A stretch of DNA of 64,000 bases from Aestuarierythrobacter sp037968495 (GTDB lineage: Bacteria; Pseudomonadota; Alphaproteobacteria; Sphingomonadales; Sphingomonadaceae). Shown in pieces: positions 1 through 8,910 of this stretch (position 1 is its first letter; every line of letters starts with the position of its first letter). Location of the stretch: positions 1-64,000 of the forward strand of contig JBBKVP010000047.1 in NCBI GenBank assembly GCA_037968495.1, given 5' to 3'. Below the pieces are notes generated by a model, which had not been told where the DNA came from, did no database searches, and was given only the letters and a program-made list of their open reading frames with translations. The position numbers and the translations under genes are program-made.

Positions 1-848
1 TTGCGTTCTTGCTGCGAGTGTTCGCCAGACAGGGCCACAACGGCAAAGCCGCGTTCCTGCAAAGTGGCATGCAAGCGGCGGACATTGTCCCGCGTGGCGC
101 AGAACAGCATTGCCGTTTCAGCTTCGTGGAAACGCAGCAGGTTTACTACTGCATTTTCGATCTCGGATGGCGAGACGGTGACTGCCTGATAGGAAATATC
201 GCCGTGGCCCCTGTCGTCGCCAACGGTCGAGATACGTAGCGCGTCCTTTTGGTAGCGCTTAGCCAGCGAGACAATCGACTTCGGCATGGTGGCCGAGAAC
301 AGCAGCGTCCGGCGAACATCGCCCGTCGCGTCGAGGATTTCTTCGAGGTCTTCGCGGAAGCCCATGTCGAGCATTTCGTCCGCTTCATCTAGCACGGCGG
401 CTTTCAATTCGGACAATTCAAGCGCGCCGCGTTCGAGGTGATCGCGCAGACGGCCCGGAGTTCCGACGACAATATGCGCGCCGTGGCGCAGGTTGCGGCG
501 TTCTTTGCTGGCATCCATACCGCCAACACAGGTCGCGATGCGCGCGCCAGCCTTGGCATAGAGCCATGTCAGCTCACGGCTAACCTGCAGCGCGAGTTCG
601 CGCGTTGGCGCAATTACCAGCGCCAGCGGCTTGTCAGCGAACGGCATCTGGCCATCGGGCTTCAGCAGTTCCGCTGCCATGGCGAGACCGAAGGCAACGG
701 TCTTACCCGAACCGGTTTGTGCCGATACGACCAAGTCGCGGCCAGCGGCTTCTTCCTTGGTCACTGCGGTCTGCACTGGAGTCAACGCTTCATATCCGCG
801 GTTGGTCAGGGCTTCGCCGAGAATCGGCGGTACATTTTCGAAAGTCAT
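1..848 (-). CDS. DEAD-box RNA helicase, N-terminal part (runs off the left edge)
   Basis: Translating the minus strand from the ATG at 848 gives 282 open residues up to the window edge, so the C-terminal part lies outside. Visible in order are a Q-motif region (LTPVQ, about residue 22), Walker A AQTGSGKT (43-50), PTREL (81-85), TPGR (130-133), the DEAD box (154-157), SAT (185-187) and the start of the second RecA domain. These place it firmly among ATP-dependent DEAD-box RNA helicases acting in RNA remodelling, such as ribosome assembly or mRNA turnover. The missing C-terminus, where family-specific tails lie, prevents choosing among RhlE, DbpA and DeaD types. The next gene (start 2077) is upstream on the same strand. 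Confidence 0.93.
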   Translation of the reverse strand, partial: MTFENVPPILGEALTNRGYEALTPVQTAVTKEEAAGRDLVVSAQTGSGKTVAFGLAMAAELLKPDGQMPFADKPLALVIAPTRELALQVSRELTWLYAKAGARIATCVGGMDASKERRNLRHGAHIVVGTPGRLRDHLERGALELSELKAAVLDEADEMLDMGFREDLEEILDATGDVRRTLLFSATMPKSIVSLAKRYQKDALRISTVGDDRGHGDISYQAVTVSPSEIENAVVNLLRFHEAETAMLFCATRDNVRRLHATLQERGFAVVALSGEHSQQER

Positions 849-898
849 TACATACTCAGGGGTCGGCGATACCGCAGGCGCGGTAAGGCAAGGAAAAG

Positions 899-2077
899 TC
901 AGAGATTTTGTGCGGCGGCCCAGCCACTGGCCCAGGCCCATTGGAAATTATATCCGCCCAACCAGCCGGTCACGTCGACGGCTTCGCCGACCACATACAT
1001 GTTTTGCACCCGTTTGGCTTCCATTGTTTTCGATGAAAGTTCAGACGTGCTAATTCCGCCCACGGTAACCTCGGCTTTGGCGAAGCCTTCCGTGCCATTG
1101 GGGGCAAATCGCCAGTCCGCCAGACGCGTGGTTGCCTCGCGCAAGGCAGTGTCTGAGACCCCTTGGATTGGACCATCGAGGCCGATCCGCTCAGCCAGCG
1201 TCACGGCCAAGCGAGCCGGAAGATATTCCTTGAGCAGGCCGATAATGCTGGCGCGCGGGTAATCGCGCTTCATGTCAGTAAGCCAATCGGCGTCCATTGC
1301 AGGCAGGAAGTCGATGCCGACTTCTTCGCCGTGCTTCCAATAGGAGGAGATTTGCAGGATTGCAGGCCCCGACAACCCTCTATGGGTGAGCAGCGCTGCC
1401 TCGCGAAATTCGGTTTTGCCAGCTCTTGCGATTACGTCGGTTGCGACGCCTGACAGCTCGCGGAACAGTACATCCTCTCCGCCAAGTGTAAGCGGGACGA
1501 GGGCGGGGCGGGGCTCAACGACTTTAAGGCCAAACTGACGGGCTAGATCATAGGCAAAGCCAGTTGCGCCCATTTTGGGGATGGAAGGGCCGCCGCACGC
1601 AAGAACGAAGGACTCGGCCGCGAATATTTCCTTTCCAGCTTTGACGGTGAAGGATCCGTCATCCGCTTGCGTGACTTCATCAACTTCGATGTCGCAGCTG
1701 ATCGTCACATCGCCTTTGGCGCATTCGGCCAGCAGCATTTCGACTATCTGCTTCGAGGAACCGTCGCAGAACAGTTGGCCCAGCGTCTTCTCGTGCCACG
1801 AGATGTCGTAGCTATCGACCAGCGCGATGAAGTCCTGCGCGGTATATCGGCTGAGCGCGGACTTCGCGAAATGCGCATTGGCGGACAGATAACGGTCGGG
1901 CGCAACGTCCAGATTAGTAAAATTGCAGCGCCCGCCGCCCGAAATCAGGATCTTCTTGCCCGGTTTCTCGGCGCGTTCGAGCACTAGCACCTTGCGCCCG
2001 CGCTGGCCGGCCACAGCCGCGCACATCAATCCGGCGGCACCTGCGCCCAGGATGATAGCGTCATATTGCTGGGTCAC
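899..2077 (-). CDS. BaiN/RdsA family NAD(P)/FAD-dependent oxidoreductase (HI0933/YhiN type)
   Basis: A 392-residue protein. It opens with a Rossmann dinucleotide-binding motif (GAGAAG, residues 11-16), followed by the family signature SGGGRCNFTN near residue 46. The C-terminus has the second FAD-contacting block (VGEAVDVTGWLGGYNFQWA). Length and motifs match the HI0933/YhiN flavoprotein family, whose members are annotated as FAD-dependent oxidoreductases of largely undefined substrate, with BaiN acting on bile acids in some gut bacteria. It is presumably cytoplasmic, since no signal peptide is visible. It lies about 50 bp upstream of the helicase gene on the same strand, so the two may be co-transcribed. 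The family assignment is secure but the substrate cannot be named. Confidence 0.9.
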   Translation of the reverse strand: MTQQYDAIILGAGAAGLMCAAVAGQRGRKVLVLERAEKPGKKILISGGGRCNFTNLDVAPDRYLSANAHFAKSALSRYTAQDFIALVDSYDISWHEKTLGQLFCDGSSKQIVEMLLAECAKGDVTISCDIEVDEVTQADDGSFTVKAGKEIFAAESFVLACGGPSIPKMGATGFAYDLARQFGLKVVEPRPALVPLTLGGEDVLFRELSGVATDVIARAGKTEFREAALLTHRGLSGPAILQISSYWKHGEEVGIDFLPAMDADWLTDMKRDYPRASIIGLLKEYLPARLAVTLAERIGLDGPIQGVSDTALREATTRLADWRFAPNGTEGFAKAEVTVGGISTSELSSKTMEAKRVQNMYVVGEAVDVTGWLGGYNFQWAWASGWAAAQNL

Positions 2078-2286
2078 GGATTACACTTTCGCAAATGGCG
2101 GCAAAATCGCCGGATGCGCGCTTAGGCCAAAGTCTGTGAGAACTAAACCTTCGCGTCTATTTCCGCTCCGACATTTGCTGACGCATAGCGCTTATTATCA
2201 TTTCTTCGCCGTTTGCCCATTTGACTCCCACCACGTGACAGCCTCTCGTATACGGAGTATCCCTATGTGCGTAATTTTCGGTTTGA

Positions 2287-2745
2287 GGGGGCGAATTTGT
2301 CTTCCTGCTTGGCGAAACTCCTGGCGATGGCCGGATGTTCATCGGTGTCGAGATTGCCAGTAGCCCCGTTCCGGCAATCAGCTCGCTCGGACCGATCGCT
2401 GTCATTTGTGACTTTGGCAACAATGGCGGCTTGCTGGTCGGGCAGGAGATTGAGGGATGGAGCAGTATCGATGCAGGGTCGATTGATCTGGAAACACTGA
2501 TAGATGGTGAAGTCGTCGGCACCCGTACGCCGACTGATTTTCCTAAGGATGCGCTTGATGCCTTGGCATTTTTGCGCGCTCATGCGGAGGATCGCAGGAT
2601 CGATTTGCCTGCAGGGACCTTCGTTTCCTCCGGTGCAGTTACCGGCGTGCACCAGACACAGGCCGGTGTGTCAGCTGTTTGCCGGTTTGGGCAGTTTGGC
2701 GAGGTTCGGATGAAGCTTACCTCAGCGACGCCCATTGAGGGGTGA
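2287..2745 (+). pseudogene. Remnant of a 2-keto-4-pentenoate hydratase/FAH-family gene (C-terminal part only)
   Basis: The frame that is open from the TGA at 2284-2286 to the stop at 2743-2745 encodes the C-terminal half of an MhpD-like hydratase. It has a GEFVFLLGE strand, then CDFGNNGGLLVG (the conserved D-x-GNNGG-x-x-LG block), then a C-terminal strand pair ending in FGEVRMKL. Intact members are about 250-260 residues; here at most 152 codons are open and the first ATG is at 2335. Upstream in the +1 frame, across a run of five G, the residues RFEG precede the break, as if a one-base slip separated RFEG from GEFVF. The more distal N-terminus is not recognisable in any frame. I read it as a decayed gene; a short functional protein from 2335 (136 aa) is possible but less likely. 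Confidence 0.6.
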
Positions 2746-2774
2746 GGGACTTGCTGTCCTGAGCCCGGCTAAGA

Positions 2775-4127
2775 CTAAGCCGCCGCTGCTTCCCTTTTTG
2801 ACTTGCTGAATAGATACCAAGCCAACCCTGCCGCTACGAGGCCACCTGCCAGATTGGCGGCTAGCTCGGCAGTGTAGATCGCCTCTGCGCCCCACACGCC
2901 GCGCATCAGCAATGCGACAGGCAGCATCATCAGGAAGACCCGGGCAAAGCTCTGGCCCAGTGCGAAGGACGAGCGGTCGATGGCATTGAACGCCCCATTG
3001 ACCACGATCAACACGCCGAAGCCGGCATAGCCCCAGGCGCTGATCCGCAGATATGTCGCGATCTCGGCAATTAGGGCGGGATCGTCCGAGAAGAAGTCAG
3101 CGAACCATTCTCCTGCTACGGAGAGAAGCGCAGCCACGGATAATCCGTAGATTAAGCAAAAAGCGCCCGCTTGGATCAACGCCGAGCGTGAACGGGCATA
3201 CTGCATTGCGCCCCAGTTTTGCCCGACGATCCCTCCGATGGCAGCCGAAAGTGCTAGCATTGGAACAACGGCAAAACTTTGAAGCCTGCCGCCAGCGCCA
3301 AAGCCTGCCACTGCCGCTTGCCCTTCTGCTGCGATCAAGGCCGTGAGGACGGCCAGCCCCATAGGATTGATCGAGTTGGAGAAGGCGGCGGGGCCAGCGA
3401 CTTTGCCGATGGCGCGCAGACTACGGCCCCAATCCGCTTCCCTGATACGGCGAGGATGGAAATTTATCGCTGTTCCGCGAAGCAGGTAGAATGCCAGCGC
3501 GGCACCGACAGCCCAACCCACAATGCTGGCATAGGCGGCTCCGGCGATGCCGAACCCTGCGAAGCCGAAAGCTCCGGTAATAAGCAGCGGATCGAGGATC
3601 CAGTTGGTCACGGAATAGGCGACGGCGATCATTGATGTTCGCTTGGCTTCGCCTTGGCCGCGCAACACTCCGTTGACGCCTTGAATGGCGAACAGCAGCG
3701 GCAAGCCGAACGCGAATGGCTTCATATAGGTCAGGATGAGCGGCATCAGCGTGTCGTCTGCCTGCATAAGGCGGAACAGCGGCTGGCTCAGGAAAAACAG
3801 CAAAGCACAACTGAACAGTCCCAGCCCGATGGCGAAGGCAATGCCGAAATTGCCGCGCCTTGCCGCCTCGTCTTCTTCGCCGCCACCCAAAGCCCGGGCC
3901 ACGACGGAATTGATTCCGACCGAAATACCGACCCCGAGACTGATGATCGCCACACTGATCGGGAAGATAAATGCGATTGCTGCCAACGGCGCACTACCGA
4001 GTTGCCCGATAAAATAGGCATCGACGAGCCCGACGGACATCATTGCCGAAATGCCGATGATCATCGGAAGTGACTGGGAGATCAGATGGCCGCGTATCGG
4101 GCCACGTATTAGCTTGGCGTTATCACT
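2775..4127 (-). CDS. MATE family multidrug/cation efflux transporter
   Basis: About 450 residues if started at the ATG at 4127 (MSDNAKLIRG); an upstream ATG at 4172 would add 15 residues but runs further toward the divergent gene. The protein is a regular polytopic membrane protein with around 12 hydrophobic segments in two related halves. The N-terminal LIRGPIRGHL leading into a first helix, and the paired GxGxG/SVGINSVVARALGGG region, are typical of the NorM/DinF MATE superfamily. Members export cationic drugs or metabolites using Na+ or H+ gradients. It is divergent from the [2Fe-2S] gene starting at 4238. The substrate cannot be deduced from sequence. Confidence 0.9.
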   Translation of the reverse strand, partial: SDNAKLIRGPIRGHLISQSLPMIIGISAMMSVGLVDAYFIGQLGSAPLAAIAFIFPISVAIISLGVGISVGINSVVARALGGGEEDEAARRGNFGIAFAIGLGLFSCALLFFLSQPLFRLMQADDTLMPLILTYMKPFAFGLPLLFAIQGVNGVLRGQGEAKRTSMIAVAYSVTNWILDPLLITGAFGFAGFGIAGAAYASIVGWAVGAALAFYLLRGTAINFHPRRIREADWGRSLRAIGKVAGPAAFSNSINPMGLAVLTALIAAEGQAAVAGFGAGGRLQSFAVVPMLALSAAIGGIVGQNWGAMQYARSRSALIQAGAFCLIYGLSVAALLSVAGEWFADFFSDDPALIAEIATYLRISAWGYAGFGVLIVVNGAFNAIDRSSFALGQSFARVFLMMLPVALLMRGVWGAEAIYTAELAANLAGGLVAAGLAWYLFSKSKREAAAA

Positions 4128-4237
4128 CATTACTGTTGCGCCTAATGGCCGCTGAACCTCGGTGCAAAGCAATTCGCGGGATAGCTAAGTCGCATATGCT
4201 TGTCGCGGGCGCGCTGCTGGCCCTATATCGTACTCCT

Positions 4238-4801
4238 ATGCCAGGAATGACCATAAACCGCAGGCCGGTCCGCTTCGATCTCGACGCAGATACACCGCTA
4301 CTGCACGCCTTGCGCGATGCCGCCAATCTGACTGGCACCAAATATGGTTGCGGGGCGGGAGACTGCGGATCCTGCATGGTGTTGGTCGATGGTGAGGCGC
4401 TGCGTAGCTGCCTCATCACTATCGGCGAGGCCGAGGGCCGGTTCATTACGACCATTGAAGGCCTCAGTCGCGACAGGTCGCATCCGGTGCAGCAGGCGCT
4501 AGTTGCCGAACAAGCGATCCAATGCGGGTTTTGCACGCCGGGCATTGCGATTGCGGCTGCGGCATTGCTGCAGAAAAACTCTGCGCCTTCAAAGGCTGAG
4601 ATCGAAGAGGCGATCCCAAACCTGTGTCGCTGCGGTGTGTATCCTCGTCTGGTTGCGGCGGTGCAGCGCGCGGGCCGCGTGGCCAATCGTCAAGAAACGA
4701 TCAGCGCTGCCCCCGCTCCAGGTATTGATGCCGAGGATGCAGCGCGGGCGGTACCAGCAATGGCACCGCCTTCCGAACGCGCCACTCCCACCCAAAAGTG
4801 A
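4238..4801 (+). CDS. (2Fe-2S)-binding small subunit of a xanthine dehydrogenase/IorA-type hydroxylase, orphan
   Basis: A 187-residue protein when started at ATG 4238; an upstream-extended frame would overlap the divergent MATE gene. The N-terminal plant-type ferredoxin domain has cysteines at 38, 43, 46 and 58. The C-terminal four-helix [2Fe-2S] domain has cysteines at 96, 99, 130 and 132. All eight ligands of the isoquinoline 1-oxidoreductase alpha / CO dehydrogenase small-subunit family are therefore present. A further 50 or so residues rich in Ala and Pro trail behind. Such proteins pass electrons from a molybdopterin large subunit, but no large-subunit gene lies beside it: the next gene is an oppositely oriented TonB receptor that begins one base after this stop codon. 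The partner must be encoded elsewhere. Confidence 0.9.
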   Translation: MPGMTINRRPVRFDLDADTPLLHALRDAANLTGTKYGCGAGDCGSCMVLVDGEALRSCLITIGEAEGRFITTIEGLSRDRSHPVQQALVAEQAIQCGFCTPGIAIAAAALLQKNSAPSKAEIEEAIPNLCRCGVYPRLVAAVQRAGRVANRQETISAAPAPGIDAEDAARAVPAMAPPSERATPTQK

Positions 4802-6901
4802 TCAGAGCGTAATCCGCACGCCGACGCTGGCATTCAGCGGTGCAGCGGGCTGGATATTATTGTCGCCATGCGCGCTCGGGTAATATCCCTCGTCAAACAG
4901 GTTTTCGACATTGAGCTGCAGCGAAACGCGGTCGTTCACCGTGTAATACGCCGCGACATCGACGCGGATATAGCCGGGTAATGTCACGTCATTGCTGAAA
5001 GATGTGAACTGTTCCGACTGGTAGATTACGCCTGCACCCAAGCCCATCTTGTCGCTCAGTGCGTAGCGGCCCCAAGCGGTAATCTGATGTTCGGGCAGTT
5101 GCTGCAAGCGTGTGCCAGCATCGATCCCGTCCGTTTCGCTAGTGATCTCGCCGTCCATATAGGCATAGCCGAGATTAACCTGCAAAGCGTCAGTTACGCG
5201 GCCCGCCAGTTGCAACTCCACACCCTTGGTGCCGCTTGAACCAGTCAGCACCGTGACGCCGGGATTGAGCGGATCGGAAGCTGTCTGATTGTCACGGTCG
5301 AGCTGGAATATGGCTGCAGTCGCCAGCAGATCGGGTCTGATAGCCCATTTTACGCCGGCTTCCAGCGTTTTGAACTCTTCCGGCTCGAGCGTCTCATCGG
5401 TAGCGCTCAGGGTCAGGAACTGGTCCCCCGATTGTGGGAGGAAGCTCGTCGCATAACTTGCATAGATCGAAACATTCTGCATCGGTTTGACGATCGCCCC
5501 GAAGCGCGGGCTCCAGACATCGTCCTTACGGCTGAATGAATTGGCGCCGATCAGATCGCGTGTGTCGAGGTCGAAACTGTCGAACCGGACGCCGCCGATG
5601 AGTTCGAGATGGTCGCCAATAGTGAGCTGTTCTTGAATATAGGCCGAAGTTGTTGTCAATTCAGAGCGCCTCGCGCGCGCAATAGCTGAGAGCGAAACCG
5701 GCGGAACAAAGATAACGTCCGCAAGCGCAACGGTTGAATCACCATCAAAAATCGCATTGAAACGGCCGTTTTCCGTATCTTGTGCGGATACTTCGACACC
5801 GGCGAGGAACGTGTGTCCGATTGTGCCGAAGCCTTCCGTCCACACAACATTGGCCTGTCCGATGTAGTTTTGGCGCTGGGTAAAGTCCTGATAACCGGAT
5901 AATTCGACCGTCGTGCCATTGGTCCTGAGCGGCAGGACGTTCGCATATACCTTGTCGTAATCCCCAAATTGTCCGGTTAAATTGACGCTGACCGCATCGC
6001 TGAACTTATGTTCGAGCCGAGCGCGAGCGATGTGAACCTTCGCACTGGATGTATTGAAATCCCGGTCACCGAAGAATGTTTCGTCAAAACCCTTAAGCGG
6101 TTTGCCATCCAGTGACGGAATCCCGCGGTCGGTAACACGGCTATCATCGTCGTAGCTATATGTCGCAACAAGGCGTGTGTCCGGGCCAAGTTCGAAGGCG
6201 AGGGTGGGGCTGATTCCAACGAATCGGCCATCGTAAAAGTCGCGGTGATTGCCGAATTCCTCATAGGTCGCGTTGATACGGCCAGCGACATTTTCGCCTA
6301 GCGAGAGGTTGAGGTCTGCGGCAACATCGAACGCCCCGAACGTGTCAATCGAGCCAGAGATGTCGGCGAACTGGTCGCCAATATCGGCGATCTTGCTGAC
6401 ACGGTTGATCGCTCCGCCGCCGCCGCCACGGCCAAAGATCAAGGCGTTCGGGCCTTTCAGGACTTCGATCCGCTCCACATTATAGAGCGAGCGGTAATAT
6501 TGGGCATCGTCGCGCAGGCCGTCGAGGTAGAAGTCTGCCGTCGTTTCCTGTCCGCGAATGAAAACTTCATCGCGGTGACCTTCGCCGCTCTCCAAGCTAA
6601 TACCGGGCACATAACGCAACGCGTCATTCAGGCGCGTTACGCCCTGATCTTGGAGCTGATCCTTCGTGATGACAGAGACAGTTTGCGGAACATTGATCAG
6701 TGGGGTTGGCGTTTTTGTCGCGGATGATCCGTCTTCGATTCCATAACCGTCGATCTGTCCGATAACGACAACTTCGGCGCCCAGATAGTCGCGGTCCTGC
6801 TCCGGCTCGGCCACGGGCGCACTCTCGGCGAACGCAGGCTGGGAAAGCAGGGCACTTGCACTGGCGAGAAGAGCAGTGCGACAGATGGTTATAAGGGGCA
6901 T
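4802..6901 (-). CDS. TonB-dependent siderophore receptor (FhuA/FpvA-like)
   Basis: A 699-residue outer-membrane receptor. Residues 1-25 are a signal peptide ending AFA, followed by a TonB-box-like strand (EVVVIGQ). The plug domain follows, with VPQTVSVITKDQL and the conserved block EVLKGPNALIFGRGGGGGAINRVSK, which is diagnostic of the TonB-siderophore receptor family. The rest is an alternating beta-barrel with a terminal strand ending RITL. It should import a ferric siderophore using TonB-ExbBD, none of which is in this window. Two Fur-like palindromes lie just upstream, which supports iron control. Its stop codon abuts that of the [2Fe-2S] gene, in convergent orientation. The siderophore identity is unknown. 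Confidence 0.93.
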   Translation of the reverse strand: MPLITICRTALLASASALLSQPAFAESAPVAEPEQDRDYLGAEVVVIGQIDGYGIEDGSSATKTPTPLINVPQTVSVITKDQLQDQGVTRLNDALRYVPGISLESGEGHRDEVFIRGQETTADFYLDGLRDDAQYYRSLYNVERIEVLKGPNALIFGRGGGGGAINRVSKIADIGDQFADISGSIDTFGAFDVAADLNLSLGENVAGRINATYEEFGNHRDFYDGRFVGISPTLAFELGPDTRLVATYSYDDDSRVTDRGIPSLDGKPLKGFDETFFGDRDFNTSSAKVHIARARLEHKFSDAVSVNLTGQFGDYDKVYANVLPLRTNGTTVELSGYQDFTQRQNYIGQANVVWTEGFGTIGHTFLAGVEVSAQDTENGRFNAIFDGDSTVALADVIFVPPVSLSAIARARRSELTTTSAYIQEQLTIGDHLELIGGVRFDSFDLDTRDLIGANSFSRKDDVWSPRFGAIVKPMQNVSIYASYATSFLPQSGDQFLTLSATDETLEPEEFKTLEAGVKWAIRPDLLATAAIFQLDRDNQTASDPLNPGVTVLTGSSGTKGVELQLAGRVTDALQVNLGYAYMDGEITSETDGIDAGTRLQQLPEHQITAWGRYALSDKMGLGAGVIYQSEQFTSFSNDVTLPGYIRVDVAAYYTVNDRVSLQLNVENLFDEGYYPSAHGDNNIQPAAPLNASVGVRITL

Positions 6902-6912
6902 GAAATTCCAAG

Positions 6913-6931
6913 TTGCGAGTCGTTATCAATA
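6913..6931 (-). promoter_or_regulatory. Candidate Fur operator 1 upstream of the siderophore receptor
   Basis: The sequence TTGCGAGTCGTTATCAATA lies 12-30 bp upstream of the receptor start at 6901. It resembles the alphaproteobacterial Fur/Irr-type box (TTGCGAATnATTnTCAATA) in most positions. Its position immediately before a siderophore-receptor start codon fits repression by iron-loaded Fur. This is a motif match by eye and inference; no binding evidence is available from sequence. Confidence 0.5.
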
Positions 6932-6945
6932 GTGAATGTTCTGCT

Positions 6946-6964
6946 ATTGCGACTTGTTCGCAAT
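6946..6964. promoter_or_regulatory. Candidate Fur operator 2 (inverted repeat)
   Basis: An inverted repeat TTGCGA-N5-TCGCAA (6947-6952 and 6958-6963) lies 45-62 bp upstream of the receptor start. It is similar in its TTGCGA half to the box at 6913. Two tandem boxes would allow cooperative Fur binding over the promoter. The site also sits about 70 bp ahead of the divergent arsC-family gene at 7034, so it could influence both. Confidence 0.4.
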
Positions 6965-7033
6965 TGCAACTAGAAAGGTTGGAAATGCGTTGAATCGTTG
7001 GCTAAAGGGAGAAAAGCACCTAGAGGATGCATT

Positions 7034-7378
7034 ATGAAAGCTACGATCTGGCATAATCCGAAATGCGGCACTTCACGCAACACATTGGCGATTCTCGAAG
7101 CGCGCAATGATGTTGAAGTGACGGTGATTGAGTATCTGAAGCAGCCGCCAAGCGCTGAGAAGCTCGCTCAGCTGTTCAGCGATGCCGGAATGGCAGCCAA
7201 GAACGGTCTGAGGCTACGCGGCACCGATGCTGAAGAGCGCGGCCTTAACAAAGCGGACGATGCGACTGTCATTGCAGCCATGGTCGCTGATCCTAAACTG
7301 ATCGAACGCCCGCTGGTTGAAACCGGCAAAGGCGTGCGCCTGTGCCGTCCGAAGGAACGCGTCAAAGAAATCCTCTAG
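7034..7378 (+). CDS. arsC: ArsC/Spx-family arsenate reductase (glutaredoxin-coupled type)
   Basis: A 114-residue thioredoxin-fold protein. The active-site loop is NPKCGTSR with the nucleophilic Cys11, and the family signature LIERPLV is near residue 95. That arrangement matches glutaredoxin-dependent ArsC, which reduces arsenate to arsenite for export. The start at 7034 is preceded by a TAGAGGA ribosome site; an upstream in-frame start at 6998 lacks one. There is no arsB, acr3 or arsR next to it, so arsenic resistance from this locus alone would depend on an exporter encoded elsewhere. A YffB-like ArsC homologue of other function cannot be excluded. The MFS gene follows tail-to-tail after 6 bp. 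Confidence 0.85.
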   Translation: MKATIWHNPKCGTSRNTLAILEARNDVEVTVIEYLKQPPSAEKLAQLFSDAGMAAKNGLRLRGTDAEERGLNKADDATVIAAMVADPKLIERPLVETGKGVRLCRPKERVKEIL

Positions 7379-7384
7379 GGAGGA

Positions 7385-8797
7385 TCAATCCCCTCGGGCG
7401 GCCAATACTTCGTCGCTGTCGAGGCTTCTCCAGCCAAGCACATAAACCAGCACGCATAGGCCAGCGATAATGCCGAAGCCCAGGTCTGCGTGATGACCGT
7501 ATAGCCAGACGCCGAGTGCAGGACCGACGATGTAGGCCGCGCCGTTCACTGAGGCGACAATGCCGCTAACCTGTCCTTGCTCTGCACGGGTCACGGCCAG
7601 TGATGTGCCGGCGGTAAATCCGGGCCGGTAGAGTCCGAAGCCCAGCGATGCGACGGAAAAACCCAGCGCGATCGTGTGCAGCTCTTGTGCGAAAGACAGC
7701 ATTGCGACGCCAAAGACAGCCATCGCCATTCCCCAAAGGGTGGAAGAACGGGGGCCGAGCTTCAGCCCCGGAATGATCCCCCATTGCGCCAGCAGAGTTG
7801 CCAGTGCTCCGGACATCAGCACCAAACCGATAGGACCTGTCCCGGCATCAGGATCAGCGCGCAGACCAAGCCTATCGAGGACGAGGAAGCCGGAAATCCC
7901 CAGGATCATAGCTTGCGCATGCCCGCCGACGAGACCCGCCACCAGCCATGGCCTGAGCCTTGTGTCGAGCCATTTTAGCTCGGGGATCACGGCTTCCGGT
8001 TCGCTGGAAACGGGCGCTGGCTTGGCGAGCGTGGGTTCATCCTCGTCGCTGCCGGTGCTCTCATCGTCGGAGTTGTAGCGCGACGCGGCGCTGGCGCTGT
8101 AAGGCGCGCCCACAATACTTCCTCGCGCGGCATAGGTGGGATCGTCGCCCGGCAGGCGCAGGCGCAGAGCGACGAGCACTAATGCGCCGAATGCGGCAAA
8201 AATCATGAACGGCCCGACGAGGCCCATCGGCTGGAATACTAACAATGGCGCAAGCGCAGGACCGATTACCGTGCCAAGGCCAAAGCTGGAGGCGATGAGC
8301 GCCATCGCCTGCGTCCGCTGCGAGCGCGGGGTTCGGCTAGCAACATAGGCTTGGACAGCAGGCGGAGCAGCAGATCCAAAGCCGCCATAAAGGCTGCGCG
8401 CGGCAGCAAACAGCAGCAGCGTGGCCGTGGCGGACAACCAGCCATAGAGGCCCAGCCATAGGAGCAGGCCGCATAGCGCCAGCGAGACTATGAAGCCGAT
8501 CAGACCCAGCGCCATCATCGCCTTGCGACCACGCCGGTCGGAGCGCTTCGCCCAGAACGGTGCCATGATCACCCACAGCAGTGCCGACCAGCTATAGGCC
8601 AGACTGATCCAGACATCGTTGACCTTCAGCGCCGTGCCGATGGAAGGCATTACCGATTGCATCGCGGTGTTGCCTGCTGCGGTCACCAGCATCACCATGA
8701 ACAGCAAAGTCATCCGTTCGCGCGAGATCGGCTTGGCCTGATTGCCCAAGGGTGGGGCCAAGGTTTCGGCGGATTGCGAAGGAGAAGTCATCGGCAA
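7385..8797 (-). CDS. MFS transporter (drug:H+ antiporter-like) with an acidic central loop
   Basis: A 470-residue polytopic protein with about 12 hydrophobic segments. An A-like motif between helices 2 and 3 (KRSDRRGRK) and the N-terminal SLAYSWSALLWV region are typical of TetA/multidrug MFS exporters. The cytoplasmic loop between the two halves (roughly residues 215-280) is unusually long and acidic, with SDDESTGSDEDE. It probably exports a small toxic compound, but none is predictable from sequence. The start at 8797 is followed two codons later by another ATG (8791), and either could be used. It is divergent from the methyltransferase at 8911. Confidence 0.87.
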   Translation of the reverse strand: MPMTSPSQSAETLAPPLGNQAKPISRERMTLLFMVMLVTAAGNTAMQSVMPSIGTALKVNDVWISLAYSWSALLWVIMAPFWAKRSDRRGRKAMMALGLIGFIVSLALCGLLLWLGLYGWLSATATLLLFAAARSLYGGFGSAAPPAVQAYVASRTPRSQRTQAMALIASSFGLGTVIGPALAPLLVFQPMGLVGPFMIFAAFGALVLVALRLRLPGDDPTYAARGSIVGAPYSASAASRYNSDDESTGSDEDEPTLAKPAPVSSEPEAVIPELKWLDTRLRPWLVAGLVGGHAQAMILGISGFLVLDRLGLRADPDAGTGPIGLVLMSGALATLLAQWGIIPGLKLGPRSSTLWGMAMAVFGVAMLSFAQELHTIALGFSVASLGFGLYRPGFTAGTSLAVTRAEQGQVSGIVASVNGAAYIVGPALGVWLYGHHADLGFGIIAGLCVLVYVLGWRSLDSDEVLAARGD

Positions 8798-8910
8798 ATC
8801 CGCTACGCCGCGAAGGTCGCGGTTGCAATGGCCCGTCTTATTTGCGAACGCCTGTCGACGGCACAGCGCTGCTTTTGCAGCATGCGCGATTCAAGGGCGC
8901 AAATAACACA

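Noticed and set aside
438..1262. A 274-codon plus-strand open frame
   Set aside because: It runs antisense across the helicase and BaiN-like genes; no signature and no good start.
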